From NCBI GenBank assembly GCA_965248075.1, contig CBDFIL010000001.1, positions 1 to 64,000 of the forward strand: a DNA stretch of 64,000 nt, in the 5' to 3' direction. Positions 8,628 through 18,600 of the stretch are shown piece by piece (position 1 is the first letter of the stretch; each line of letters opens with the position of its first letter). Both the position numbers and the translations under genes were made by a program. The notes under the pieces are model-generated. The model had not been told where the DNA came from. It saw nothing but the letters and a program-made list of their open reading frames with translations, and did no database searches. The stretch is from VXNE01 sp965248075 (GTDB lineage Bacteria; Pseudomonadota; Gammaproteobacteria; Pseudomonadales; Azotimanducaceae).

Positions 8628-9926
8628 TCACCCCGCGGCGACCCCGGTCGCCTCCGGCTTGAACGGTTGTCGCCAGGGATGGTCCGGGGCCGGCTTCCAA
8701 GTCGGCCGCGACTGCTGCTCCGCCTTCGCGCGGTCCACCCGCGGCCGCACGCTCTTCTCGTCCTCGACCGGGGCCGCCTCCTCGCCCTGCGCCAGCAGCC
8801 GCACCGGCAACTCCCGGCTGTCGCGCAGCACCGTCACCGAACCGTCGAACGCCTTGCACACCGTGACCGCCGCGCCGCGCAGGCGGTATCCCATGCCGCG
8901 CCCGGTCACTTGGTACTCGCGGCTCTGGAAGCCGACCGTCAGGTTCTTCGTCAGCTTGCGCACATGGTGTTCGCACAGGATCAGGTCCAACTCCGCCGCG
9001 TCGTGAAGCACCGCGCGGTGCGCGTCCGCCGGGTTGCGCGGCGCCACCGCGAAGCGCCGGTTGAAGTCCGCCATGAACTCCGCCAGGTACGCGTTGCCCG
9101 CCGCCATGTCGTCGATCCCGCGCAGCCGCATCTCCTTCACCAGACGATCCTGTAGCGTCTGGTTCGCCCGTTCCACGCGCCCCTTCGTCTGCGGGCTGCC
9201 GGCGTGGATCGCCGCGATGTCGAGCGTCCGCAAGGCCCGCGAGAACTGCGTCAACGCGCCCTCCTGGTCCTTCTTGTTGACCCGGAACACCCCGTACCGG
9301 TCCGAGTAGTACGCCACCGGTCGCCCGTGCGCCGCCAGATGCGCACGCGTCGTCTCCATGTACGCCTCGGTCGTCTCCGCCGCGAAGAACCCCAGCGCCA
9401 GCAGGCGCGAGGTCGCGTCGTCGATGTACACGATCAGCGTGCAGACCGGACCGCGGCCCTCGAACCAGGCGTGCGGCGATCCGTCGATCTGCACCAGGTC
9501 CCCGACGCACTCCCGCCGCGGCCGGCTCTGGTGCACGCGCGCCGCCCGACGCGCCTTCGCTCGCCATACGCCCTCCGCGACCATCCACTTGCGCAACGTC
9601 TCGACCGATAGCCGGTACCCATGCACCTCGACCAGCTTCTCGCACGCGAAGGTCGGACCGAAGTCCGCGTAGCGCTCGCGCACCAGGTCCATCGCCGCAC
9701 GCCGCACCACCGCCGCCATGGCGTTGTTCGAAACCTTCCCCCGATGCCCCGATACCAGACCCGCCGGCCCGCGCTCGCGGTAGCGCGCCAGCAGCCGCTT
9801 CACCTGTCGCACACTCACGCCCAACCGCCTCGCCGCCTCCCGCTGCCGCAGGCACTTCTCCGCAACCTGCCCGATCACCACCACTCGATCCGCCTCCGCC
9901 ATGCTCAGCACCCCTTCCAACGACAT
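8628..9926 (-). CDS. IS1202-like (ISNCY) transposase
   Basis: An intact 432-residue transposase. It has an N-terminal helix-turn-helix (AARRLGVSVRQVKRLLARYR), an rve-type core with VQIDGSPHAWFEG, the second aspartate in VAYYSDRYGVF, and the glutamate in GSPQTKGRVERANQTLQDRL. The start ATG 9924-9926 directly follows GGGAGGGGGG. The IS1595 insertion lies only 15-22 bp upstream of the start codon, so the native promoter has been displaced. Expression would depend on outward transcription from the IS1595. Confidence 0.88.
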   Translation of the reverse strand: MSLEGVLSMAEADRVVVIGQVAEKCLRQREAARRLGVSVRQVKRLLARYRERGPAGLVSGHRGKVSNNAMAAVVRRAAMDLVRERYADFGPTFACEKLVEVHGYRLSVETLRKWMVAEGVWRAKARRAARVHQSRPRRECVGDLVQIDGSPHAWFEGRGPVCTLIVYIDDATSRLLALGFFAAETTEAYMETTRAHLAAHGRPVAYYSDRYGVFRVNKKDQEGALTQFSRALRTLDIAAIHAGSPQTKGRVERANQTLQDRLVKEMRLRGIDDMAAGNAYLAEFMADFNRRFAVAPRNPADAHRAVLHDAAELDLILCEHHVRKLTKNLTVGFQSREYQVTGRGMGYRLRGAAVTVCKAFDGSVTVLRDSRELPVRLLAQGEEAAPVEDEKSVRPRVDRAKAEQQSRPTWKPAPDHPWRQPFKPEATGVAAG

Positions 9927-10015
9927 CCCCCCTCCCTCTCAAACAAAAGGGAATTATATACTTTACTCCCAAAGAAATGCTATACTTCCCCCATTGAATC
10001 AACGGCTTGGATGCA

Positions 10016-10951
10016 ATGGACGACCACGTAACCGTCAGCACCTACGAACTGTTCCGCATGTACCCCGACGCCGACTCGGGACGGCTCTACTTCGAGGAGA
10101 TGCGCTGGGGGCCGGGCAACCGCGACATCGCCTGTCCGTGTTGCGGAGGCACGCAGAAGATCGGCGCACGCACGGGCAAGCGGACCGGCTACTACCGCTG
10201 CGGCGACTGCAAGGAGGAGTTCACCGTGCGCACCGGGACGGTGTTCGGTCGGTCGCACGTTCCCCTCAACAAGTGGCTCTACGCCATGTACATCGTCGTG
10301 ACGGCGCGCAAGGGTGTTTCCAGCCTTCAGCTTTCCAAAGAGATAGGTGTCACACAGAAAACCGCATGGTTCATGCTCGGCAGGCTGCGCGAGGCATGCG
10401 GCGGTGATCCGGCCAAGCTGGCGGGCATCGTGGAAGCCGACGAGACGTTCGTCGGCGGCAAGGAAGGCAACAAGCACCCGCACAAGAAACTCAACATGGG
10501 GCGCGGCACGGTCGGCAAGCAAGCCGTCCTCGGGTTGCGCGAGCGCGGCGGTAGGTCCATCGCCATGCCCATCGAAGGCACGTCCAAAGCCACGCTGCAC
10601 CGCGAGATCGCCAAGCACGTCGAACCCGGTAGCGAACTCCACACCGACGAGCACTCGGGATACGACGACCTCCCCGCCTACATCCGCCGCCACGTCAAGC
10701 ACGGCGCGGGCGAGTACGTCGGCGCGAACGACATCCACGTCAACAGCGTCGAGTCCATGTGGGCGGTCCTCAAGCGCGGCCTCTACGGAACGTGGCACAA
10801 GGCGTCGGTGAAGCACCTGCACCGCTACGTCAACGAGGCGACGTTCAGGCTCAACGAGGGCAACGTCAGTATCCACACCCTTGACCGGCTGGCCTCGTTC
10901 GCCAGGATGACGGTCGGAAAACGCATCACCTACGAACAGTTGACCGCATGA
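10016..10951 (+). CDS. IS1595-family (ISXO2-like) transposase
   Basis: A 311-residue protein with an N-terminal zinc ribbon (CPCCGG ... YYRCGDC) followed by the ISXO2-like DDE domain: GIVEADETFVGGKEGNKH, LHTDEHSGYDDLP and NSVESMWAVLKRGLYGTWH. The ATG at 10016 is preferred over a TTG at 10007; a strong ribosome-binding site is not evident. The TGA overlaps the ATG of the following small ORF by four bases, suggesting coupled translation. The gene looks intact. Confidence 0.93.
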   Translation: MDDHVTVSTYELFRMYPDADSGRLYFEEMRWGPGNRDIACPCCGGTQKIGARTGKRTGYYRCGDCKEEFTVRTGTVFGRSHVPLNKWLYAMYIVVTARKGVSSLQLSKEIGVTQKTAWFMLGRLREACGGDPAKLAGIVEADETFVGGKEGNKHPHKKLNMGRGTVGKQAVLGLRERGGRSIAMPIEGTSKATLHREIAKHVEPGSELHTDEHSGYDDLPAYIRRHVKHGAGEYVGANDIHVNSVESMWAVLKRGLYGTWHKASVKHLHRYVNEATFRLNEGNVSIHTLDRLASFARMTVGKRITYEQLTA

Positions 10952-11263
10952 CGAAGGAACGCAAACCCCGGTCGCCCCACCCGCAACTCGACGCGTTCAC
11001 GCGACGTGTACTCGACTACCGCCCCTCGAAGGAAGGCGGCAAGTCCAAGAATCCGAAAGGGCGCTCGCAAAAACGCCATCAAGGTGCACCGGACCCAGGC
11101 GCGGGCCAGCATCGACGTGGCGGGGTCGGCGTTCACCGTGACCGCGGAACGGCATGAGAAGGCGAGCCGGAGCCGGTGGCTCGTGGACGGCGCGGAGGTC
11201 AAGACGTGGATGCTCAGCCGCCGCGCATTGGAACCGTTGTTCTTTCCGGCGGGGGCGGGGTGA
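10948..11263 (+). pseudogene. IS1595 passenger ORF, probably frameshifted
   Basis: The first frame starts ATGACGAAGG at 10948 and gives a basic peptide (LDYRPSKEGGKSKNPKG). After about 38 codons, near an AAAGGGCGC stretch at 11057-11066, the plausible continuation (GARKNAIKVHRTQARASIDV, then RWLVDGAEVKTWMLSRR) lies in the next frame and ends at 11263. Read together it is a basic protein of about 105 residues with no recognised domain. Whether the shift is programmed or a mutation cannot be told. Confidence 0.45.
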
Positions 11264-11381
11264 TGGACGAACAGCGGCTGCATGGCCTTTAACGGTTTGG
11301 GGGAGTCAAATATATAATTCCCAAACAAAAAGGGGACACTTTAACTTTGCAGAAAGGGGACATTACGGCTTTGGGCTGACA

Positions 11382-11715
11382 GGACAACTCTATAGCTCGC
11401 GCTCCGGCCAAAAATCTGATAGTCTCCGGACATGCGGCTTCGATCGATTTGGGATCGAGGCACGTGAATTCGTAGCCCGGCGACGGCGATAGCAAGACCC
11501 CCTCGGTACGACCCTCGCTGTCGCCGGCCACGAACGGCTTGCCTCCGATCGACACTTTAGTCGTCGGAGATGTCGCTGTCATATTGTGCGGCAAGGATCG
11601 CTGCTGAGGAAGACTGAATTGGCTTAACGGAGATTCGGGCTCGCCGGCGGAGGCTCACGCAACCCATTCCCCAACGCGGAGTTCACCACCGGCCGAACTC
11701 AAGAGCGAACGGAAC
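11382..11715 (+). promoter_or_regulatory. Upstream region of adhesin locus 1 (shared with locus 2)
   Basis: About 330 bp nearly identical to the region before adhesin 2 (27543-27985). It begins with the 15-bp target copy and runs to the leader ATG. Locus 2 carries about 120 extra bases at the point corresponding to 11507-11515. A minus-strand frame from 11594 (MTATSPTTKVSIGGKPF...) is partly shared with locus 2 but is broken there and here runs into IS DNA, so I treat it as a relic. No clear sigma-70 hexamers stand out. Conservation of the whole block suggests it holds the promoter or is simply part of the duplicated unit. Confidence 0.5.
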
Positions 11716-12612
11716 ATGCACCTCCCCCGGCGCCCACGAGGGCGAAGCCAGTCCCGGACCTTCCCACCGCTGACGTCCGTCGGCGCACTCCTTGGCGCCG
11801 TCGCGCTGCTCGACTTTTCGGCGCCAACACAAGCCCAGCCCTCGGCCGTGAGCACCCAGGACCAAACCACTTCCGGTAGGACAGCCTGCGCGCAACAAGA
11901 CTGCGCGCAGGGCTTCACGACGGGCCAGCATCTGAAGTACTCCCTCAACGCCATCACGTTGGACATGCAGCGGGCTCCGATTAGTGGCATCACCCTGACG
12001 GTAACGGTGAGGGGCCACGAATCCGGCGACCCGAGCAACACGGTCTCACACACCTTGACCAACCCCAACCTGGGGACTGCGGGCATCAAGAAGTTCAACG
12101 CCCCTTTTGGCGCCCGTCTGAATGGCAACTCCCAATACTTCGTGCACATGGCCTATACCGACAACGGAACTATCCCCAGATGGAACTTGACGACAAGCAC
12201 CGCTGATAACTCCGGCGCAGCCACACGGTGAAGCATCGCCAATCAACGCCACACGCGCCCGTCTGGCGGAACCGGGAACTATACAGACTCGATGAAAATC
12301 GACGTCTTAGGGTACGCTCTCGTCCCGCCCGCCCCCACGAACCTCGAGGCTGCCCCAGGCGACGGTAACGTTCTAGACGGGACCGGCAGCTTAAACCCGG
12401 ACGGCGACACGCTGAGGTATACCTGGACGCAGACGGTGCCGGCCTCGGGCACGGAGTCCGCGGTGGAGCTGAGCGACACGACGGTGGCCAACCCCACCTT
12501 CGCCGCGCCGACGCAGCTGTTGAACGACGTGACGTTGACGTTCTCGCCGACGGTGGACGACGAGAGGAACACATCGACGGCGGACCCGGCGGAGGTCACG
12601 GTGATTGCCTGA
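11716..12612 (+). pseudogene. Decayed leader ORF homologous to adhesin 2 N-terminus
   Basis: The frame starts with a signal peptide (SVGALLGAVALLDFSA, cleavage after TQAQ) and an N-terminal domain with CAQGFTTGQHLKYSLNAITL and NLGTAGIKKFNAPFGARL. This resembles the choice-of-anchor/sensor-like domains at the front of large FN3 proteins. A TGA at 12229-12231 replaces a TGG that is intact in adhesin 2. Beyond it the same frame continues through LVPPAPTNLEAAPGDG and then jumps to a PKD-like piece (SGTESAVELSDTTVANPTF) ending at TGA 12610-12612, which shares its A with the ATG of adhesin 1. It looks like the head of an adhesin truncated and fused to a PKD scrap. The short upstream product would be about 171 residues. 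Confidence 0.7.
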
Positions 12613-15600
12613 TGCCCGGACCAACCCGTCAAGTCCATGCCGTTGATTGGTGGTACCCGCCTCGCATGAGCCAGTCGACCCGATCGAGACCGGATGCCGA
12701 AGCGGGCCAGTCCTGCTCGGCGGCCCAAAGGGACGGCGCTCTCGCTCCTGGTCCACCGGCGGGGCTGGTTCCCAAAGACCATATCCCCAAGCGCCGCCGT
12801 CGCGGCTCGGGGGGCGTGCGCGTGTTGGCCGCCGTTGCCTGCTTGGCCTGGCTCGCCTGGCCGACCGAGGCTTTCGCGCAGACCTACACATTGACCATTA
12901 GCCCTATTACCTTCAATGACATTCTCGACGCCTCGGAGTATTCGGACGGGTTCAACATCACTGGCAACACGGGTACCGAGCAAGACATAACTGTCGATGT
13001 GACGCTCGGCACGAAGACGTGGCAAACGACCTCGAATACCCAGGACGGCGGAAATTGGTGGTGGTCGGTGACCGTGGACCCCAATGCTAACTATATTAGT
13101 CACGGAGAGAACCAGGTAACCGCGAGTGCCGCGTTCCCTAACAACATTGTAGGGCAGCACGATCGGAGCTTTTACGCGTATTTGTACGCCCCGCCGCAGA
13201 TCAACGGAGATACACAGATCCAATGGGCGGAGAACACAGCAGAAAATGTAGAAGTCGGGAGCCACCCTGTCGTCTATGACGACGTTTCCTTGTTGGGTTT
13301 TGATGTGTCGGGAGCTGACGAAGACGACTTCTCGGTCTTGCAAACGTACGCGGCGGATGGAAGCATGAGCCTGTCCGTGGTCTTCGAAGACTCTCCCGAC
13401 TACGAGGATCCGGACGACGCCAACGCCAACAACGAATACAAGTTCACGCTGGAACTTGTCGAGGCAGGCCAGACCCTCGTTTCGAAGAACGTTACCGTCA
13501 CCGTGACCGACGAGCCGGCGGTGAGCGGATCGACAGCGGTCCAGTACGCGGAGAACGGCACCGGGACGGTGGGGACCTACACGACCAGCGAAACCGTTAC
13601 GTGGACCTTGGAGGGAGCTGACAGCAGCGCTTTCAACATCAGCACTGGCGGCGCCCTGAGCTTCGCTAGCCCTCCCGACCACGAGAATGCGACCGACGCC
13701 GACACCGACAACGTCTATGAGGTAACGGTGGTGGCGACCGATGGCAGTGAAGCGGGCAGGCTTGACGTCTCCGTTAGGGTGACCGGGGTGGACGAAGCAC
13801 CGACGGCGGACGCGGGCGCGGACCAGACGGTGGCCGACGGGACGGAGGTGACGCTGGACGGGAGCGGGAGCGCGGACGTGGACGGCGACACGCTGACCTA
13901 CCTCTGGGCGCAGACGGCGCCGGACTCGGGCGCGGACGTGACGCTGAGCAGCACGGCGGCGGAGCAGCCGACGTTCACGGCGCCGGAGCGCGAGACGGAC
14001 GTGACGCTGACGTTCGAGCTGAAGGTGAGCGACGACGGCGGCGCGACCTACTCGGCGGCGACGGACACGGTGGACGTGACGGTGACGGCGCAGGACGACG
14101 CGCCGACGGCGGACGCGGGCGCGGACCAGACGGTGGCCGACGGGACGGAGGTGACGCTGGACGGGAGCGGGAGCGCGGACGTGGACGGCGACACGCTGAC
14201 CTACCTCTGGGCGCAGACGGCGCCGGACTCGGGCGCGGACGTGACGCTGAGCAGCACGGCGGCGGAGCAGCCGACGTTCACGGCGCCGGAGCGCGAGACG
14301 GACGTGACGCTGACGTTCGAGCTGAAGGTGAGCGACGACGGCGGCGCGACCTACTCGGCGGCGACGGACACGGTGGACGTCACGGTGACGGCGCAGGACG
14401 ACGCGCCGACGGCGGACGCGGGCGCGGACCAGACGGTGGCCGACGGGACGGAGGTGACGCTGGACGGGAGCGGCAGCACGGACCCGGAGGGCGCCCAGCT
14501 GACGTATTCCTGGTCGCAGACGGCGCCGGCCTCGGGCGAGGGCTCGGGCGTGACGCTGAGCAGCACGACGGCGCAAAGTCCCACCTTCACGGCACCGACG
14601 CAGCTGTCGAACGATGTGACGTTGACGTTCTCGCTGACGGTGAACGACGCGACGAACACATCGACGGCGGCCACGGTGAACGTCACGGTGATCGCGGTGC
14701 CGGCCGCCCCGACGAACCTCGAGGCGACGCCGAGCGACGGTCAGGTGGCGCTGACGTGGGAAGACCCGGGCAATACGTCGATCACCAAGTACCAGGTCAG
14801 AAGCGACGGCGGCACGAGCTTCGCCGACATCCCCGGCAGCGACGCGGACACCGCGAGCCACACCGTGACGGGCCTGACCAACGGCACCGACTACAGCTTC
14901 GAGGTGCGCGCGGTGAACGGCTCCGGCAACGGCGCGGTGTCCACCGTGGCGGTCACGATGGTGCCAGCCGCCCCGACGAACCTCTCGGCGACGCCGGGCG
15001 ACGGCCAGGTGGCGCTGACGTGGGACGATCCGGGCAATACGACGATCACCAAGTACCGGGTCAGCACCGACGGCGGCACCAGCTTCACCGACATCGACGA
15101 CAGCAGTGCCATCACCACCGGCCACACCGTGACGAGCCTGACCAACGACAACGCCTACATCTTGGCGGTGCGCGCGGTGAACGACTCCGGCAACGGCCCG
15201 GCATCGATATCGAAGAGCACCACGCCGGTGGCGGTGCCGGCGAAGCCGAGCGGCCTCACAGCCGAAGTGACCGGCGACAGCCAGGTGGTGCTGACGTGGG
15301 ACAACCCGGACAACACGACAATCACTGGCTACCAGCTGCGCGTCGACAACGGCGACTGGGCAGCCATCGCCGAAAGCGACAAAGAAACCACGAGCCATAC
15401 CGTGACCGGCCTGGACGACGGCGAGTCGTACAATTTTTATGTGCGGGCAGTGAACGTCTCTGGGCCGGGCTTGCGGGCGCAGACGGAAGCGAGCATCGCG
15501 CACAGGTTTCAAGTGCCGGACGCGCCGAGCGGCCTCGAGGCGGTGGCCGGCGACGGCCAGGTGGCGCTGACCTGGGATCCCTCCAGCTTCGGCGACATCT

Positions 15601-18600
15601 GGTACTGGCAGTACCGGCAGAAGCAGGGCGCGGGCGCCTACGGCGACTGGACGGCGATCGACGGCAGCAGTGCCAGCACCACCGGGCACACGGTGACGGA
15701 TCTGACCAACGGCACCGAGTACACCTTTAGGGTGCGCGCGGTGAACGGCTCCGGCAACGGCGCGGTGTCCACCGTGGCCGTCACGATGGTGCCGGCCGCC
15801 CCGAATCTCGCGGCGAACCCGGGCGACGGTCAGGTGGCGCTGACGTGGGACGATCCGGGCAATACGACGATCACCAAGTACCAGGTCAGAAGCGACGGCG
15901 GCACGAGCTTCGCCGACATCGCCGGCAGCGGCGCGACCACCATCGGCCATATCGTGACGGGCCTGAACAACGGCAACGAGTACAGCTTCGAGGTGCGCGC
16001 GGTGAACGACTCCGGCAACGGCCCGGCGGCGACGGCGAGCGCCACGCCCGTGGCGAAACCGGCCGCCCCGACGACCCTCGAGGCGACGCCGAGCGACGGT
16101 CAGGTGGCGCTGACGTGGGACGATCCGGGCAATACAACGATCACCAAGTACCAGGTCAGCACCAACGGCGGCACCAGCTTCACCGACATCGCCGGCAGCA
16201 CCGCCCACACGGTGACGGGCCTGACCAACGGCACCGCCTACACGCTGGCGGTGCGGGCCGTGAACGCCTCCGGAGACGGCGCGGCATCGACCGTGGCGGT
16301 CACCATGGTACCGGCGGCCCCGACCAGCCTCTCGGCGGCGCCGTCCGACGGCCAGGTGGCGCTGAGCTGGACGAACCCGGACAACAACACGATCACGAAG
16401 TACCAGGTCAGCACCGACGGCGGCACCAACTTCGCCGACATCATCGGCAGCACCGCGACCACCACCGCCCACACGGTGACCGACCTGACCAACGGCACCG
16501 CCTACACGCTGGCGGTGCGGGCCGTGAACGCCTCCGGAGACGGCGCGGCGGCGTCGATGAGCGCGACGCCGGCCGAGGCGGACACGCAGCCGAGCTTCGC
16601 CACCGACATCGCCGACCGGACCTACACGCGCGGCGTCGAGATCGTCGCACTGACGCTGCCGCTGGCGAGCGGCGGCAATGGCGCGCTGGCCTATTCGCTC
16701 ACCCCGGCGCCGCCGGCCGGCCTGGTGTTCGACCCGGCGGCGCGCAGGCTGAGCGGCACGCCGACGGCGGCCCAGGCGGCGACCGCCTACATCTACACGG
16801 CCGAGGACGCGGACGGCGACGTGGTCAGCCGCGGCTTCAGCATCGCGGTGACGGCGACGACGCCGTCGGCGCCGGTCAACTTCGTCGCGACGGCGGGCGA
16901 CGCGCGGGTGACGCTGACCTGGGACACCGCGGGCGACGCCAGCATCCTCCGTTGGGAGTACCGGCAGAAGGAAGGCGGGCTCGAATACGGCGACTGGACG
17001 CCGATCGGCGGCAGCGGCCCGGGCACCACCGCGCACGCGGTGGCGCCGCTGGTGAACGGCACCGCCTACACCTTCCGGGTGCGGGCGGCGAACACGGCCG
17101 GCAACGGCGCGGCATCGCAGGAGGAGAGCGCCACGCCGAGGGCCGGCAACAACCCGCCGACGGTGGCGGCGCCGCTCGCCGACCGCACGCTGACCGAGGG
17201 CGCGACGCTGACGGTGGACGTTTCCGCGGCATTCGACGATCACGACGACGACGACCTGACCTACACGGCGGTCTCGGACACCCCGGCGGCACTGACCGTG
17301 ACGGTGTCGCAGGCGACGCTGACGCTGACCGGGGTGGCGGCCGGCACGGCCACCGTGACGGTGACCGCCAGCGACGGCGAGGACTCGGCCTCGGACCCCT
17401 TCGCGGTGACGGTGGAGGCGGACACGCAGCCGAGCTTCGCCACCGACATCGCCGACCGGACCTACACGCGCGGCGTCGAGATCGTCGCACTGACGCTGCC
17501 GCTGGCGAGCGGCGGCAATGGCGCGCTGGCCTATTCGCTCACCCCGGCGCCGCCGGCCGGCCTGGTGTTCGACCCGGCGGCGCGCACGCTGAGCGGCACG
17601 CCGACGGCGGCCCAGGCGGCGACCGCCTACATCTACACGGCCGAGGACGCGGACGGCGACGTGGTCAGCCGCGGCTTCAGCATCGCGGTGACGGCGACGA
17701 CGCCGTCGGCGCCGGTCAACTTCGTCGCGACGGCGGGCGACGCGCGGGTGACGCTGACCTGGAACACCGCCGGCGACCCCAGCATCCTCCGCTGGGAGTA
17801 CCGGCGGAAGGAAGGCGGGCTCGAATACGGCGACTGGACGCCGATCGGCGGCAGCGGCCCGGGCACCACCGCGCACGCGGTGGCGCCGCTGGTGAACGGC
17901 ACCGCCTACACCTTCCGGGTGCGGGCGGCGAACACGGCCAGCAACGGCGCGGCATCGCAGGAGGAGAGCGCCACGCCGAGGGCCGGCAACAACCCGCCGA
18001 CGGTGGCGGCGCCGCTCGCCGACCGCACGCTGACCGAGGGCGCGACGCTGACGGTGGACGTTTCCGCGGCATTCGACGATCACGACGACGACGACCTGAC
18101 CTACACGGCGGTCTCGGACACCCCGGCGGCACTGACCGTGGCGGTGTCGCAGGCGACGCTGACGCTGACCGGGGTGGCGGCCGGCACGGCCACGGTGACG
18201 GTGACCGCCAGCGACGGCACGGACTCGGCCTCCGACCCCTTCGCGGTGACGGTGGAGGCGGACACGCAGCCGAGCTTCGCCAGCGGCATCCCTGACCGGA
18301 CCTACACGCGCGGCGCCGCGATCACGACGCTGACGCTGCCGCTGGCCAGCGGCGGCAACGGCGCGCTGAGCTATTCGCTCACCCCGGCGCCGCCGGCGGG
18401 CCTGGTGTTCGACCCGGATGCGCGCACGCTGAGCGGCACGCCGACGGCGGCCCAGGCGGCGATCGCCTACACCTACACGGCGGAGGACGCGAACGGCGAT
18501 GTGGCCAGCCGCGGCTTCAGCATCGCGGTGACGGCGACGACGCCGGCGGCGCCGGCCAACTTCGCCGCCACGGCGGGCAATGCCAGGGTGACGCTGACCT

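Larger units (their letters stand above)
9949..11322 (+). mobile_element. IS1595-family insertion sequence
   Basis: A 1374-bp element with inverted ends starting GGGAATTATATA (9949) and, read from the right, GGGAATTATATATTTGACTC. It is flanked by a perfect 8-bp duplication, AAACAAAA, at 9941-9948 and 11323-11330; 8 bp is the size typical of IS1595. It is nested inside the IS1202-like element. Confidence 0.92.
8464..11381 (-). mobile_element. IS1202-like (ISNCY) element carrying an IS1595 insertion
   Basis: Both ends begin TGTCA and carry two AATGTCCCCTTT-type motifs about 25 bp apart, reading inward from 8464 and from 11381. The flanks carry a 15-bp direct repeat, GGACAACTCTATAGC, at 8449-8463 and 11382-11396. 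At the homologous locus near 27543-27557 the sequence runs through without an insertion, giving an empty-site comparison. Long target duplications are known for this group. About 1.54 kb of element remains after subtracting the IS1595. Confidence 0.85.

Noticed and set aside
11289..11594. 101-codon minus-strand ORF before adhesin 1
   Set aside because: It crosses the IS element boundary, so its C-terminus is IS DNA, and the equivalent frame at locus 2 is disrupted after 25 residues.
12229..12231. TGA as a selenocysteine codon in the leader ORF
   Set aside because: The homologous codon in adhesin 2 is TGG (tryptophan), no SECIS-like hairpin was seen and the downstream frame is also rearranged.
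15845..18295. 816-codon and similar plus-strand frames inside adhesin 1
   Set aside because: They are +1 shadows rich in Arg and His with no start context; the long adhesin frame explains the region.
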